This document shows positions 24,281 through 32,819 of a stretch of DNA of 42,155 nt, in pieces. Where the stretch lies: assembly GCA_022360815.1 (NCBI GenBank), contig JAKSCC010000257.1:1-42155 (forward strand), given 5' to 3'. Position 1 is the stretch's first letter; each line of letters starts with the position of its first letter. The translations under genes were made by a program, and so were the position numbers. This DNA is from Desulfobacterales bacterium (GTDB taxonomy: Bacteria > Desulfobacterota > Desulfobacteria > Desulfobacterales > Desulfolunaceae). Below the pieces are notes generated by a model. It was not told the DNA's origin and made no database searches. It saw only the letters and a program-made list of their open reading frames with translations.

Positions 24281-25378
24281 ATGCGAACCCAACCCGACCC
24301 AGAAAGCGCCCCCAGGGTGACTTCCATCATCAAACGGGGAGAAAAGGGAAAAGGCCTCACCAAAAATGAGACCGCCACCCTTTTAAGAAACATTCCCACC
24401 CAAGGCCCTCTGTTTAAAAGCCTTCTTGCTGCTGCCGACGGGCTCACTCGAAAACAATTTGGCAACACAGGCGAAATACACGGCCAAATTGGCCTCAACT
24501 GGGATCGCTGCAGTCAGGACTGCCAATTCTGCATCTTCAGCGAGAGCTGGGGAGAAGCTGGCACCCCAAATGAACTCTCTGAAGACGATGTGCTGAAACG
24601 CACCCAGAGTTTTGCAAAAGCAAAGGTGGCCTCCATCTCCATCATGAGCACAGCGGACTACCCTTTTGAGCGTTTCTTAAGAATGGGAACTCTTGTTAAT
24701 CGTGAGGTTTTGGGACGAATGCCCCTGTTTGCAAACTGGGGAGATTTGAGTTTCGAGCAGGCCTGCGAAGTAAAAAAAGCGGGATACACCTTCTACTATC
24801 ACGCCCTGCGTCTCGGCGAAGGGGTCACCACAAAAATCGACCCCTACAAACGCATGCAGACCATTGAAAATGCACACCGAGCAGGTCTTCTGGTGGGATC
24901 GTGCCTGGAGCCCATAGGACCCGAGCACAGCGTGGAAGAGCTGGTGGACACCTTAAGCATCATGCGAGATCTTAAGATTAGCTGGATGGCCACCATGAAA
25001 CGGATTGCTCTCAATGGCTCTCCTCTGGCCAAGTACGGAGAACTCACCGATGAGGAATTTGCCCGCGTTACCGCAGTCACTCGCCTCTTTTTTGGCAACA
25101 GAATCTTCACCATGGCAGCCCATGAGCCCTCCAGCCTCTGCCTGCATGCCGGTGCCAACTTTCTGGTGGCGGAGCTGGGAACCAACCCAAGGGACACCCA
25201 ATGTGAAACCGAATGGGGCAGAGCCTGGGATGTGGAATCCTGCAAAAAAATGCTTAAAGAAAATGGCTTTCGTACTTTTAAAGGCAACCTTTTCAAACGC
25301 TACGCCCGCTTATCCTTGAAAAACAGGCACCTCACCCACCTGCCGCGAATCATGACCAACAGACTCTTTGCACCCTAG
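24281..25378 (+). CDS. Radical SAM protein, BioB/HydE-like core, function unassigned
   Basis: A 365-residue radical SAM enzyme. The cluster motif CX3CX2C is C77, C81 and C84 in DRCSQDCQFCIF. An N-terminal extension of about 70 residues precedes it (LTKNETATLLRNI resembles the helical region before the motif in biotin-synthase-like enzymes). After the motif follow SIMSTADYPF and GSCLEPIGPEHS, which suggest the SAM-binding part of a TIM barrel. It resembles the BioB/HydE/PylB group in length and layout but has no clear hallmark of any one. Its likely sigma-54 promoter sets it apart from its neighbours. Its stop is only 3 nt from that of the convergent DUF2400 gene. It could be a HydE relative, as hydF lies in this window, but I do not claim it. 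Confidence 0.85.
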   Translation: MRTQPDPESAPRVTSIIKRGEKGKGLTKNETATLLRNIPTQGPLFKSLLAAADGLTRKQFGNTGEIHGQIGLNWDRCSQDCQFCIFSESWGEAGTPNELSEDDVLKRTQSFAKAKVASISIMSTADYPFERFLRMGTLVNREVLGRMPLFANWGDLSFEQACEVKKAGYTFYYHALRLGEGVTTKIDPYKRMQTIENAHRAGLLVGSCLEPIGPEHSVEELVDTLSIMRDLKISWMATMKRIALNGSPLAKYGELTDEEFARVTAVTRLFFGNRIFTMAAHEPSSLCLHAGANFLVAELGTNPRDTQCETEWGRAWDVESCKKMLKENGFRTFKGNLFKRYARLSLKNRHLTHLPRIMTNRLFAP

Positions 25379-25381
25379 CCC

Positions 25382-26182
25382 TTAACCGGTGATATCTCGA
25401 ATATCAAGCTCCCCTCGAATGCCAAAACGCGTCAAGCAAAAGTCATAGCGCACGGGATCGTCTGGAGCAAAGCGGGCCAAACTGCGGGTCACCTCCCGAG
25501 CGGTGGCAAGATCTGCCGCTTTTCTGGAGGTAAGCTTCAACGCCAAAGCGATTTTATGCATGTGGGTATCAAGGGGAACAATAAGCTTGGACGCCGAAAG
25601 AACGTCATCCCATCCTCCAGGATCCACGTCATCTCGTCTCACCATCCACCTCAAAAAAAGGTTGGCTTTTTTGCAGGCACTTTTTCCTTCGGGGTCGGCC
25701 AAAAGGTGGCCTGGAAGCTCTCCTTTCCTTTTGATCTCCTTCACAAAAAGGGAAAGGGCTGGAAGCAGGGTTTCGTGCTCCGGTGAAATTCCGTGGAGAA
25801 AACAGGCCTTCAATGAACCATGGGTTAAAATGGCCTGACGCATCCCCAAAAAAAGGGCATGCATGTGCTCTCCTCGAGTAAAGCGATAAACAAATCCTTT
25901 GCAAGCAGAGTCAATCTCTTCAGGGCTCTGATCCAGAAGCCAGCTTCGAGGAGAGGGGCCCATCATGGAAAGAATCTTTTCAATGCTTAAAAGAATCTGA
26001 CTCACCCGTCCGTAAGCAAGCCCTGAGGCCACCATCCCAACCACTTCACGCTCCAAAGGATCGGTGTAAGCGTAAAGGGTCTCCAAGGGGTCGGGGCTCA
26101 CATAAGCCTTTTGATTCCACTGCAGGTAGAGGGCATCCAGCTTCTCTTTGAGCTCCCGCTCTCTTTTTGTCAATTTTATCAT
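25382..26182 (-). CDS. DUF2400 / TIGR02757-family protein
   Basis: A 266-residue protein of the conserved DUF2400 family. Typical blocks are FVYRFTRGEHMHALF, a lysine-rich LFLRWMVRRDDVDPGGWD, LIVPLDTHMHKIALAL and a C-terminal DDPVRYDFCLTRFGIRG. The pattern of helices and the aspartate-rich DDVDPG loop recall helix-hairpin-helix DNA glycosylases, but no function is established. It begins 3 nt after the nitroreductase stop and is the last gene of the rubredoxin-nitroreductase set, so it is probably co-transcribed. A terminator between it and the convergent radical SAM gene is not visible. Confidence 0.88.
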   Translation of the reverse strand: MIKLTKRERELKEKLDALYLQWNQKAYVSPDPLETLYAYTDPLEREVVGMVASGLAYGRVSQILLSIEKILSMMGPSPRSWLLDQSPEEIDSACKGFVYRFTRGEHMHALFLGMRQAILTHGSLKACFLHGISPEHETLLPALSLFVKEIKRKGELPGHLLADPEGKSACKKANLFLRWMVRRDDVDPGGWDDVLSASKLIVPLDTHMHKIALALKLTSRKAADLATAREVTRSLARFAPDDPVRYDFCLTRFGIRGELDIRDITG

Positions 26183-26185
26183 CTC

Positions 26186-26815
26186 TTAAAATCGTACCAC
26201 AATGTCATCATAAGTCTTGCGCCACTTGGGCTCGGCCAACTCCTTCTCATCATTAAAGTAGCCCACTGAAAGAAGGAGGGGAATCCAGTAGTGATCGGGA
26301 ATGTGAAAAGCCTTTTTTACCCCTTCCATAGAAAACCCGTCCATGGGATGGGTGTGAAGCCCCACACTTCGAGCCGAAAGCATCAAGGCCATGGCAAAAA
26401 AACCCGTGTTTTTGGTGGCAAAGGCCACCTGAGATGCGTCGCTGGTGCCGTACAGATTGGTGCGAGCTTTGGAAAACCAACCCCTTTGGCTCTCTTTCAT
26501 GGCTCCTGCCTTCATCATCTCTGAAAAATTTCTCTCCACAAAGGGGCACTCGTCGGCCCACCCTCGGGTATCGGCCAAAACAATAAGGGTTACAGGTGCC
26601 TCACTCACTTTGGCCTGGCCCATGGCCTCCTTTTGGAGCCGCAGCTTCTCTTCTTTCTCCCGAAGCACCATCAAGCTCCAGGGTTGCAGGTTAAAAGAGG
26701 AGGGTGTGCTGGCTGCCATCTCCACCACCTGACGCAGCAGCGCATCCGGAACATCGCGATGGGAATCAAAGTGATTTACGGCACGCCGTGAGGATATCAC
26801 GTCAAAAAAATCCAT
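26186..26815 (-). CDS. Nitroreductase-family flavoprotein
   Basis: A 209-residue member of the FMN-dependent nitroreductase fold. Residues near the start, SSRRAVNHFDSHRDVP, match the conserved RRSxR-like phosphate-binding region, STPSSFNLQPWSLMVL is the usual second FMN block, and MLSARSVGLHTHPMDGFS is the later conserved segment. GAGAGGT precedes the ATG at 26815, preferred over an in-frame GTG two codons earlier. It follows the rubredoxin stop by only 14 nt, suggesting that the rubredoxin may supply electrons to the flavin. The physiological substrate is unknown; nitro compounds, quinones or enoates are all possible. Confidence 0.9.
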   Translation of the reverse strand: MDFFDVISSRRAVNHFDSHRDVPDALLRQVVEMAASTPSSFNLQPWSLMVLREKEEKLRLQKEAMGQAKVSEAPVTLIVLADTRGWADECPFVERNFSEMMKAGAMKESQRGWFSKARTNLYGTSDASQVAFATKNTGFFAMALMLSARSVGLHTHPMDGFSMEGVKKAFHIPDHYWIPLLLSVGYFNDEKELAEPKWRKTYDDIVVRF

Positions 26816-26829
26816 GGTCACCTCTCAGT

Positions 26830-27009
26830 TTATCCCAGGGGTTTAAAAGCCTTTTTGCTGGCACCACACACAGGGCAACGCCACTCTTCCGGCAGATCTT
26901 CAAAGGCAGTGCCTTTGGGAATCTTTCCTTTTCGCTCTCCCTTATCCGGGTTGTAAATACACCCACAATTGGCGATCTGACACTGGTACATCTCTTCGGG
27001 TTTGGCCAT
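26830..27009 (-). CDS. Rubredoxin with CX4C first knuckle
   Basis: A 59-residue rubredoxin. The second knuckle, CPVCGASKKAF (C45, C48), is canonical. The first knuckle is C10-Q-I-A-N-C15-G-C17, so the first pair is spaced CX4C rather than CX2C, and an extra cysteine, C17, follows. An enlarged first knuckle is known in the second rubredoxin of Desulfovibrio desulfuricans, where it shifts iron-site properties. YNPDKG and FEDLPEEWRCPVC fit the family. The strong site AAGGAGG lies just upstream. It heads a minus-strand set with a nitroreductase and DUF2400 and is likely their electron donor or a general carrier. Confidence 0.93.
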   Translation of the reverse strand: MAKPEEMYQCQIANCGCIYNPDKGERKGKIPKGTAFEDLPEEWRCPVCGASKKAFKPLG

Positions 27010-27074
27010 CGTCTAAACCTCCTTTTCATCAACCGTTCAATTGATCCAAAACAGCTCCATGTCAGGTGAGTTAT

Positions 27075-27090
27075 ATCAAACTCCGTGCCA
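27075..27090 (-). promoter_or_regulatory. Possible sigma-54-like promoter for the rubredoxin operon
   Basis: The minus strand reads TGGCACGGAGTTTGAT. The -24 half is perfect; the -12 half has GA in place of GC. The next bases, TATAAC, could alternatively be a sigma-70 -10 box. It lies about 65 nt before the rubredoxin ATG. Confidence 0.35.
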
Positions 27091-27162
27091 CCTTTGATGG
27101 TCAGGTACAAAAAACCATTTAATTTTATATGTTATCCCATCAAAAAGTCCACCAGGAGAGAC

Positions 27163-27226
27163 CTTGCCCCATTCAAAATGAGGCAAGTGTGTCTCAAAAA
27201 TTTCGTCTCATTTTGAATCTTGCCTC
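27163..27226. repeat. Nested, mutually exclusive inverted repeats between rubredoxin and DUF255 genes
   Basis: ATTCAAAATGAG (27171-27182) pairs with CTCATTTTGAAT (27207-27218), a perfect 12-bp stem. GAGGCAAG (27180-27187) pairs with CTTGCCTC (27219-27226), and CTTGCC at 27163-27168 can also pair with GGCAAG at 27182-27187. The arms overlap, so only some of these stems can form at once. No T run follows. Confidence 0.65.
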
Positions 27227-27526
27227 TTCGCATCTCCCCAAAGCCCGCCATCCACACCTCATCACACATGGCCCTGAACTTGCATACCTTTACTGTTTGT
27301 GACAGCCCTTTCTCCACTCGGAAAGAGCTTTCAACCAAAGGCTGGCTGATGAAAATGTTCTCTCGTTTCAAGAGATCACCACAAAACGAAAAACGACATT
27401 TTGTGAAGCCACAAGATGGAGGCGTCCATCCATTGGTGTCTGCCCGGTGGGGCCGGGCTGTCGCTCCCCTGTTTCTGGCAGACTCACCCAAGAGTCGATG
27501 CATACCCAAACGATAAAGAGAACGCC

Positions 27527-29767
27527 ATGCGCACACTCTCTCGTATCATCTGGATCGCCCTTGCCCTCTCCTCGGCCGAGGCTGGTCCCCTTTTCGCCGT
27601 CCAAGGAGGGCTTCCCATGTCTGTGGAAAAAAAGATTCAAGAAAAAGCAGCCCGCCTGGGCAGCACCTACGCCCCCCGTACCCGTCACTTAAATACCGAC
27701 GGCACACCCAAATTCACCAATCGCCTCTTTCTCGAACAGAGCCCCTACCTGCTTCAACACGCCCACAACCCAGTCAACTGGTACCCCTGGGGAGAAGAGG
27801 CTTTCGCACTGGCCCGCAAAACAGAGCGCCCCATTTTGGTCAGTATCGGATATGCCACCTGCCACTGGTGCCATGTGATGGAGGAGGAGTCCTTTGAAGA
27901 CCTTGAGATTGCAAAAGCCCTCAACACTCATTTTGTCGCCATCAAGGTGGATCGAGAGGAAAGGCCCGATATCGATGGCGTTTACATGAATGCCGTGCAG
28001 ATACTCACCGGTACAGGAGGCTGGCCCTTAAACGTTTTTCTTTTTCCCGATGGAAAACCATTTTATGGAGGCACCTACTTTCCGGCTCGCGATGGTGACC
28101 GCCCGCCCAACCCCGGATTTCTGACCCTTTTAAGTCGCATCACAGAACTCTACACCACCCAGCAAGAAACCCTTAGGGAGTCTGCTGACCGCCTCACAAA
28201 CGCTCTGCAAAGCCTCGAGAAAAAGACAGAGTCCATGGGGCCCCTCCCCAACAAAGAGTGGATCGAAAAAGCCATTGACGGGCTGACATCCCTCTATGAT
28301 CCTGCCAATGGTGGCACCAAAGGGGCTCCCAAATTTCCAGCCACCCTTCCGGTAGAACTTTTCCTCAGGCGCGCTTACAAAACCAAAAATGAGGCCTTTC
28401 GTCAGATGGCCCACCACACCCTCACGGCCATGGCCGATGGCGGCATCCACGATCAGGTGGGGGGCGGATTTCACCGCTACAGCACCGATGCAAAGTGGCT
28501 GGTACCCCATTTTGAAAAGATGCTCTACGACAACGCTCTTCTGGCAAGCCTCTACCTTGACGGCTACCTGGCAAACGGAGACGACCGGTTTAAAGAGGTG
28601 TGCCTCACCACGTTAGACTATCTGACTCGAGAGATGCAGCACCCTCACGGCGGGTTCTACTCAGCCACCGATGCCGATTCCCTTACCCCTTCCGGTCACA
28701 AAGAGGAGGGCTACTTTTTTACTTGGAGCAAAGAGGAACTTGAAAAGGCTCTGCCAGAGACAAAGTGGAAACCCTACTTCGAATTTTTTCAACTCAAAGG
28801 CGCGCCCCACTTCGAAGGACGGTATATTCCCCACCGAAACCAATCCAAAGAAGAGGTGGCCAAAGCACACGGCCTCAGCCTTCCAGAGATCGAGACACTC
28901 ATTAAAAAGGGACACCACCACCTCTACGAAGCCCGAAAGACCAGAAAAGCCCCTTTGACGGACCAAAAGATCGTTGCCGCCTGGAACGGACTGGCCCTAT
29001 CAGCCTTTGCCCGTGCTGGGCGTCATCTTCAAAGAGAGGATTACCTTAACGTAGCCAGGCGCACGGCCACCACCCTCTTAAAGCGCCTCATGCACGAAGG
29101 CAGACTGCATCGAAGTTTTCTGGAAGAGAGAGGTCCCAAAGGTTTTCTGGAAGACTACGCTTTTGTCACTCAGGGTCTTCTCGATCTTTTTGAGGCGACA
29201 GGAGAGGGAGAGTGGTTGGAGAAGGCAGTCCACCTCCAGCACGAAACCCAAAGGCTCTTTGCTGCACCCGATGGCGGATTTTTCATGGACGGCTCAGACA
29301 CACCTCACCTGGTGGCCCGGGAAAAACCCGGTCATGACGGCGCCACCCCTTCGGCCAACGGAGTGGCAGCCATGAATCTTTTTCGGTTCTACGCCCTCAC
29401 CACCGATACAAACTATCTTACCGCTGCAACAAAAACGGTCTCTGCCTTTCCTTCCATGAAGACCGCACCTGCGGCCTACACCGGCATTCTCGCGGCGCTG
29501 GAGTTTCACTTAAACGATCCGGTCACCCAGCTCCTCGTGTTGCCAAAGGTCACCACAGATACAGTAAGAGAGCGCAATGAAAGGGCCGAACAGAGCCTTT
29601 CCGGTCGATACAACCCCTATGCCATAGCGGTTCGACTGATGGAAAAGGAGCCCCCCCCTGAGCCCCTTAAAAAACTGGTTCAAGGAAAAAAGGCCATTGG
29701 CGGCAGCCCCACACTCTACCCATGCCAGAGCGGAATCTGCAGCAATCCCATCACCGATTTTCTTTAA
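27527..29767 (+). CDS. DUF255 thioredoxin-domain protein (YyaL/SSP411 type)
   Basis: A 746-residue protein. The N-terminus ([20 protein letters not shown]) looks like a signal peptide or anchor. The DUF255 thioredoxin-like domain follows with [19 protein letters not shown] and the redox motif CHWCHVME (C112, C115), both highly characteristic. The remaining about 550 residues are the (alpha/alpha)6-barrel, glycosidase-like part of this family ([40 protein letters not shown]). The biochemical role of the family is not settled; a redox or N-acylglucosamine-type epimerase activity has been suggested by fold. A leading signal is less usual than cytosolic forms and points to a periplasmic location. 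The ribosome site is weak (AAAGAG). Confidence 0.9.
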   Translation: MRTLSRIIWIALALSSAEAGPLFAVQGGLPMSVEKKIQEKAARLGSTYAPRTRHLNTDGTPKFTNRLFLEQSPYLLQHAHNPVNWYPWGEEAFALARKTERPILVSIGYATCHWCHVMEEESFEDLEIAKALNTHFVAIKVDREERPDIDGVYMNAVQILTGTGGWPLNVFLFPDGKPFYGGTYFPARDGDRPPNPGFLTLLSRITELYTTQQETLRESADRLTNALQSLEKKTESMGPLPNKEWIEKAIDGLTSLYDPANGGTKGAPKFPATLPVELFLRRAYKTKNEAFRQMAHHTLTAMADGGIHDQVGGGFHRYSTDAKWLVPHFEKMLYDNALLASLYLDGYLANGDDRFKEVCLTTLDYLTREMQHPHGGFYSATDADSLTPSGHKEEGYFFTWSKEELEKALPETKWKPYFEFFQLKGAPHFEGRYIPHRNQSKEEVAKAHGLSLPEIETLIKKGHHHLYEARKTRKAPLTDQKIVAAWNGLALSAFARAGRHLQREDYLNVARRTATTLLKRLMHEGRLHRSFLEERGPKGFLEDYAFVTQGLLDLFEATGEGEWLEKAVHLQHETQRLFAAPDGGFFMDGSDTPHLVAREKPGHDGATPSANGVAAMNLFRFYALTTDTNYLTAATKTVSAFPSMKTAPAAYTGILAALEFHLNDPVTQLLVLPKVTTDTVRERNERAEQSLSGRYNPYAIAVRLMEKEPPPEPLKKLVQGKKAIGGSPTLYPCQSGICSNPITDFL

Positions 29768-29837
29768 GGCTGCCGGTGCCTACAAGCAGATTACAAAATA
29801 GAAGGCCCACCCGTTGCTGATGAGCCAAAGAGTTGCC

Positions 29838-30434
29838 TTAGGAGAGAATAAAGGTCACCAAAACGGGCACGGCAATGGTGAGGACCACCCCGCTGAAAAG
29901 GGCAATGATGGCGTATCTCTTTCCAGAGTTCATGGTAATGATAGGAAGGGTGGTATCCATGGCTGTGGCTCCTGCAGACGCAATAGGAGCGGTTCGACCA
30001 AACCATGCCACCAGAAGCGGAGCCGAAAGCAGGGTAAAGATCTCCCTTAAAATATTGGAGAGAAGGGCCACGGTTCCCAAAACCTCTCCACGCATCTCGG
30101 TAATGTAGATGGATGAAATGCTGTAGTACCCAAGCCCAGAGCCAATGGCCATGGCATCCTTAAGGGTGATATCCTCCAAAAACAAACCCGCCACAGCCGC
30201 ACCGCCCAAAGATCCCGCAGCAATGGAGATCGGGATTAAAACAATACGAACATTGCTCTTTTTAAGAACAGAAAAGGTGGTGGAGTCCCCCCCAATACTG
30301 ATCCCGACAAAAAAAATCAGAAGATAAAGAACCCAAAGCGTTAAATCCGAATCCATGATAGCCGGGGAAAGATTCCCAAACAGCCCGGTAACCACTCCAG
30401 AGACAAAACAGAGAAGAATGATGAGACTACCCTT
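29838..30434 (-). CDS. LysO-family lysine exporter, C-terminal half
   Basis: A 198-residue membrane protein with five or six helices, matching the second part of LysO (formerly DUF340/YbjE): FFVGISIGGDSTTF, SGLGYYSISSIYI and LSNILREIFTLLSAPLL are typical. In E. coli the protein is one chain of about 300 residues; here it is split into two genes. The start at 30434 overlaps the end of the first half by 8 nt, so the pair is translationally coupled. It should form, with its partner, an inner-membrane exporter for lysine or its toxic analogues. The convergent DUF255 gene ends 70 nt away. Confidence 0.85.
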   Translation of the reverse strand, partial: KGSLIILLCFVSGVVTGLFGNLSPAIMDSDLTLWVLYLLIFFVGISIGGDSTTFSVLKKSNVRIVLIPISIAAGSLGGAAVAGLFLEDITLKDAMAIGSGLGYYSISSIYITEMRGEVLGTVALLSNILREIFTLLSAPLLVAWFGRTAPIASAGATAMDTTLPIITMNSGKRYAIIALFSGVVLTIAVPVLVTFILS

Positions 30435-30750
30435 CATGAGACACCTCCGACACCACAGCCTCACCGGTGCTGTCATCAAAGGTTCGAGCAAAAAAGAGCT
30501 TCCACACCAAACCGCAGCAAAAAATGCTCCCTGCAATGGCCCCAGCCGTTAGTACCAATGCATCCACACCAATCTTGTGAATGCTTGAAACCACGGTTTC
30601 ATTCAGCCCCACTGAAATACCAAGGACAAAAAGAAGAAGAAAGATCACCGCCATCACGATGCGATCAATAACGGCAAAAAGAGTCTCGACCCGCCGCAAA
30701 AGAAAACCCAGAACCATACCCAAAGCCATAATACCGAGAATTTCAACCAT
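30427..30750 (-). CDS. LysO-family lysine exporter, N-terminal half
   Basis: A 107-residue membrane protein with three hydrophobic segments (ILGIMALGMVLGFLL, IVMAVIFLLLFVLGISVGLN and VLTAGAIAGSIFCCGLVW). The LLLFVLGISVGLN block mirrors the FFVGISIGGD block of the second half, consistent with the internal symmetry of LysO. The start is put at 30750 because GGAG lies 6 nt upstream; longer in-frame starts lack a site. The polar tail overlaps the start of the second half by 8 nt. Split LysO pairs are known in other phyla, so this is not necessarily a frameshift. Confidence 0.8.
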   Translation of the reverse strand: MVEILGIMALGMVLGFLLRRVETLFAVIDRIVMAVIFLLLFVLGISVGLNETVVSSIHKIGVDALVLTAGAIAGSIFCCGLVWKLFFARTFDDSTGEAVVSEVSHEG

Positions 30751-30980
30751 TTCCTGCTCCACAAACATTGGGGGACACTTTACACACAAAAAAACCGGAC
30801 AAAACACGTTCCTTGGTAAGCCTCTTTATCAACCCATATTCCCAAGGATCTCAACTGTATGAGCGGGTATAGAAAAAGCGATGGGGAATGTCAACCAAAT
30901 AGCCTGAATTTAGGAGGGATTGTTATTGAACGGGTTTGGAAACCACCCCTTCTTCAAACGCTTCAAGGGTCACATCAATG

Positions 30981-31016
30981 AAAAGGGCCAAGGTGTTGAG
31001 AGCCGCCACCTGGCCC
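30981..31016 (-). terminator. Terminator after the propeller-like lipoprotein
   Basis: GGGCCAAGGTG (30985-30995) pairs with CACCTGGCCC (31007-31016) with one bulge, and TTTT follows on the minus strand. It lies 6 nt past the stop at 31023. Otherwise 30751-31022 holds nothing recognised. Confidence 0.7.
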
Positions 31017-31022
31017 TGGGAA

Positions 31023-32585
31023 TCACCTCACGCTCGATCTTTGAACCTCATAAAGAGTCACACTTCCACTCACCTCATTTGCCACGGCCAGAAGATCCTT
31101 TCCGCTTGGACTGTGCTTGGCTGGAATAAAGACGGCCCCTTCTGGCCCCAAATCCCCTGACCCTTTGCCGGGCTTTACGCCAAATCGACGAGGATTCTCA
31201 TAGGTTTTAAACTCTGGATGGAAAGGATCTGTGATGTCGTAAACCATAATACCTCCCATGCGCTCTATCAATATAAAGGCATAGGTGCGCCCATCCATGA
31301 CACCCAGGGTCACGCCTTCGGGCTCCGGACCTTTTTTGGGGCTGCGATTGTCAAAGGTGTTTTTGGTGTTGCTGGCGTTAAAATGGTCGGGAAACGCTTG
31401 GGCTATGTGCCGTTCCATGGCGTTTCCACTGTCATAAACACGCTCCATCTCTCTGTTCCAGATGGTAAAAGAGCGCCCCCCAAAACTGTAGAGGGCATCC
31501 ATGTCTCCATCACCATCCATATCGCCATCCCGCGCCGAAACCACCAGTCCGCCCAGATTGGATTCACGGGCCAGAAGCTCGCCATGGGGAAACGTCTCTG
31601 GGTCCAGCACCAGCTTTTTCATCTTAATCTCATCGGTGTAACCTGTGTACTCTCGTCCGTCCCCTTCATTGGCACTGACCAAAAAGAGCTGGCCATCCAC
31701 CTCGTAAGCTGCAATGGCGTCGGGCATGTACATGCCGTAAACCGGCCAGGGACGAATGCGGATGCCGTTGTCTTTTTTGCTGGCGTCAAATCCCATCCCT
31801 TTTTGGTTGTGATCTTTCACCCCAAGCCCCTTGACCACTTCCACCTCACCTTTTGGGATGTGGATACGCGCCATCGCATTGTTCTCCTGAAGCGAAACAT
31901 AGGCGTAAGTGCTGTCCGGGCTGACGGCGATATACTCCGGCTCCAGGTCCATGGCGATGGTGGTGCCGTGGGGACCTGTGATACGAACCCCACCTGAAAG
32001 GCTGACCCCTTTAAACGTCAGCGTTGTTGCATCTTCATTTGAAACCGCCTCCGCTCCTTTGGCCATGGAGATGATGGTCACCGAGCCTTCCGGGTCTTCG
32101 GCGTAATCCCCGCTTGGCTCCCCTTCGTTGGCCGTCAAAACATACCGCCCATCGGGAGTAAAACAGACCATATCCGGCAACGCCCCCACATCCACACTGC
32201 CACGAACCCGCCCCGACGGATCAAGAAAAATCACGGCTCCGGGGTCCTGTCTCTTCACCGCGGCAACAGCCACGGCAAGGGTGTCCCCATGAACGGCCAC
32301 ACTGTTTACGCTTCCGTGGAAACGAACCCGCTTGCGCATCCTGGGCTGAGCTGGGTCTGAGATATCCAGAAATGTAACGCCGCTGTCGTTGGCGCTGGTA
32401 AAGACAAGCTGCCGCGTTGCCGCATGGTAGCTAACAATCTCAGCAGCACTCTCATCGTAAACACCTGTCTCATAGGTCCCCAAAGGCTCCAGGACAAGGG
32501 ACACCGGCTCACCGACCCCCGTTTTTCCCATGGTGGTGCATCCCGCCGCAAGCAAGCACCCCACCACAGCGATCCACTTTTTCAT
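31023..32585 (-). CDS. Choice-of-anchor I-type beta-propeller lipoprotein
   Basis: A 520-residue protein. The start at 32585 follows AAAGGAGAG and gives a short lipoprotein signal ending in AAGC (C19). The body looks like a beta-propeller: repeated blocks such as SYHAATRQLVFTSANDSGV, VCFTPDGRYVLTANEGEPSG and IAVSPDSTYAYVSLQENNAM alternate strands and NEG loops, and the order matches the family annotated as choice-of-anchor I or alkaline-phosphatase-like. An acidic loop, DGDMDGDGDMDA, resembles a calcium site. A longer open frame extends upstream without a ribosome site. It is probably an outer- or inner-membrane lipoprotein on the periplasmic or outer face; no activity is established. Confidence 0.82.
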   Translation of the reverse strand: MKKWIAVVGCLLAAGCTTMGKTGVGEPVSLVLEPLGTYETGVYDESAAEIVSYHAATRQLVFTSANDSGVTFLDISDPAQPRMRKRVRFHGSVNSVAVHGDTLAVAVAAVKRQDPGAVIFLDPSGRVRGSVDVGALPDMVCFTPDGRYVLTANEGEPSGDYAEDPEGSVTIISMAKGAEAVSNEDATTLTFKGVSLSGGVRITGPHGTTIAMDLEPEYIAVSPDSTYAYVSLQENNAMARIHIPKGEVEVVKGLGVKDHNQKGMGFDASKKDNGIRIRPWPVYGMYMPDAIAAYEVDGQLFLVSANEGDGREYTGYTDEIKMKKLVLDPETFPHGELLARESNLGGLVVSARDGDMDGDGDMDALYSFGGRSFTIWNREMERVYDSGNAMERHIAQAFPDHFNASNTKNTFDNRSPKKGPEPEGVTLGVMDGRTYAFILIERMGGIMVYDITDPFHPEFKTYENPRRFGVKPGKGSGDLGPEGAVFIPAKHSPSGKDLLAVANEVSGSVTLYEVQRSSVR

Positions 32586-32744
32586 GCCACTCTCCTTTTC
32601 ATAGTCATGATGCCTGTAAACTGTCTGATCTCCATTTTTAGCCGTCATCGCACAACCTCTTGAGAGGAGTCCGGCCATCATGGCATCAAAAAAGTGTTGG
32701 AAATCCATAAGGATCGTGTTGGGTTTTTGTGTGATCTGAATGGC

Positions 32745-32790
32745 CAAAAAAAGAAGGGCTTGCGTCCTTATAATTCAGACGTAAGCCCTT
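32745..32790 (-). terminator. Terminator after the AidB-like acyl-CoA dehydrogenase
   Basis: AAGGGCTTGCGTC (32754-32766) pairs with GACGTAAGCCCTT (32778-32790) with one mismatch. On the minus strand seven T residues follow. It lies 30 nt past the stop at 32820. Confidence 0.85.
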
Positions 32791-32819
32791 ACGAGAAGTG
32801 GCGTACAATGAAAAAAGAC

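Noticed and set aside
27416-27526. Longer N-terminus for the DUF255 protein
   Set aside because: The extra 37 residues lack a ribosome site and precede what looks like a signal peptide starting at 27527.
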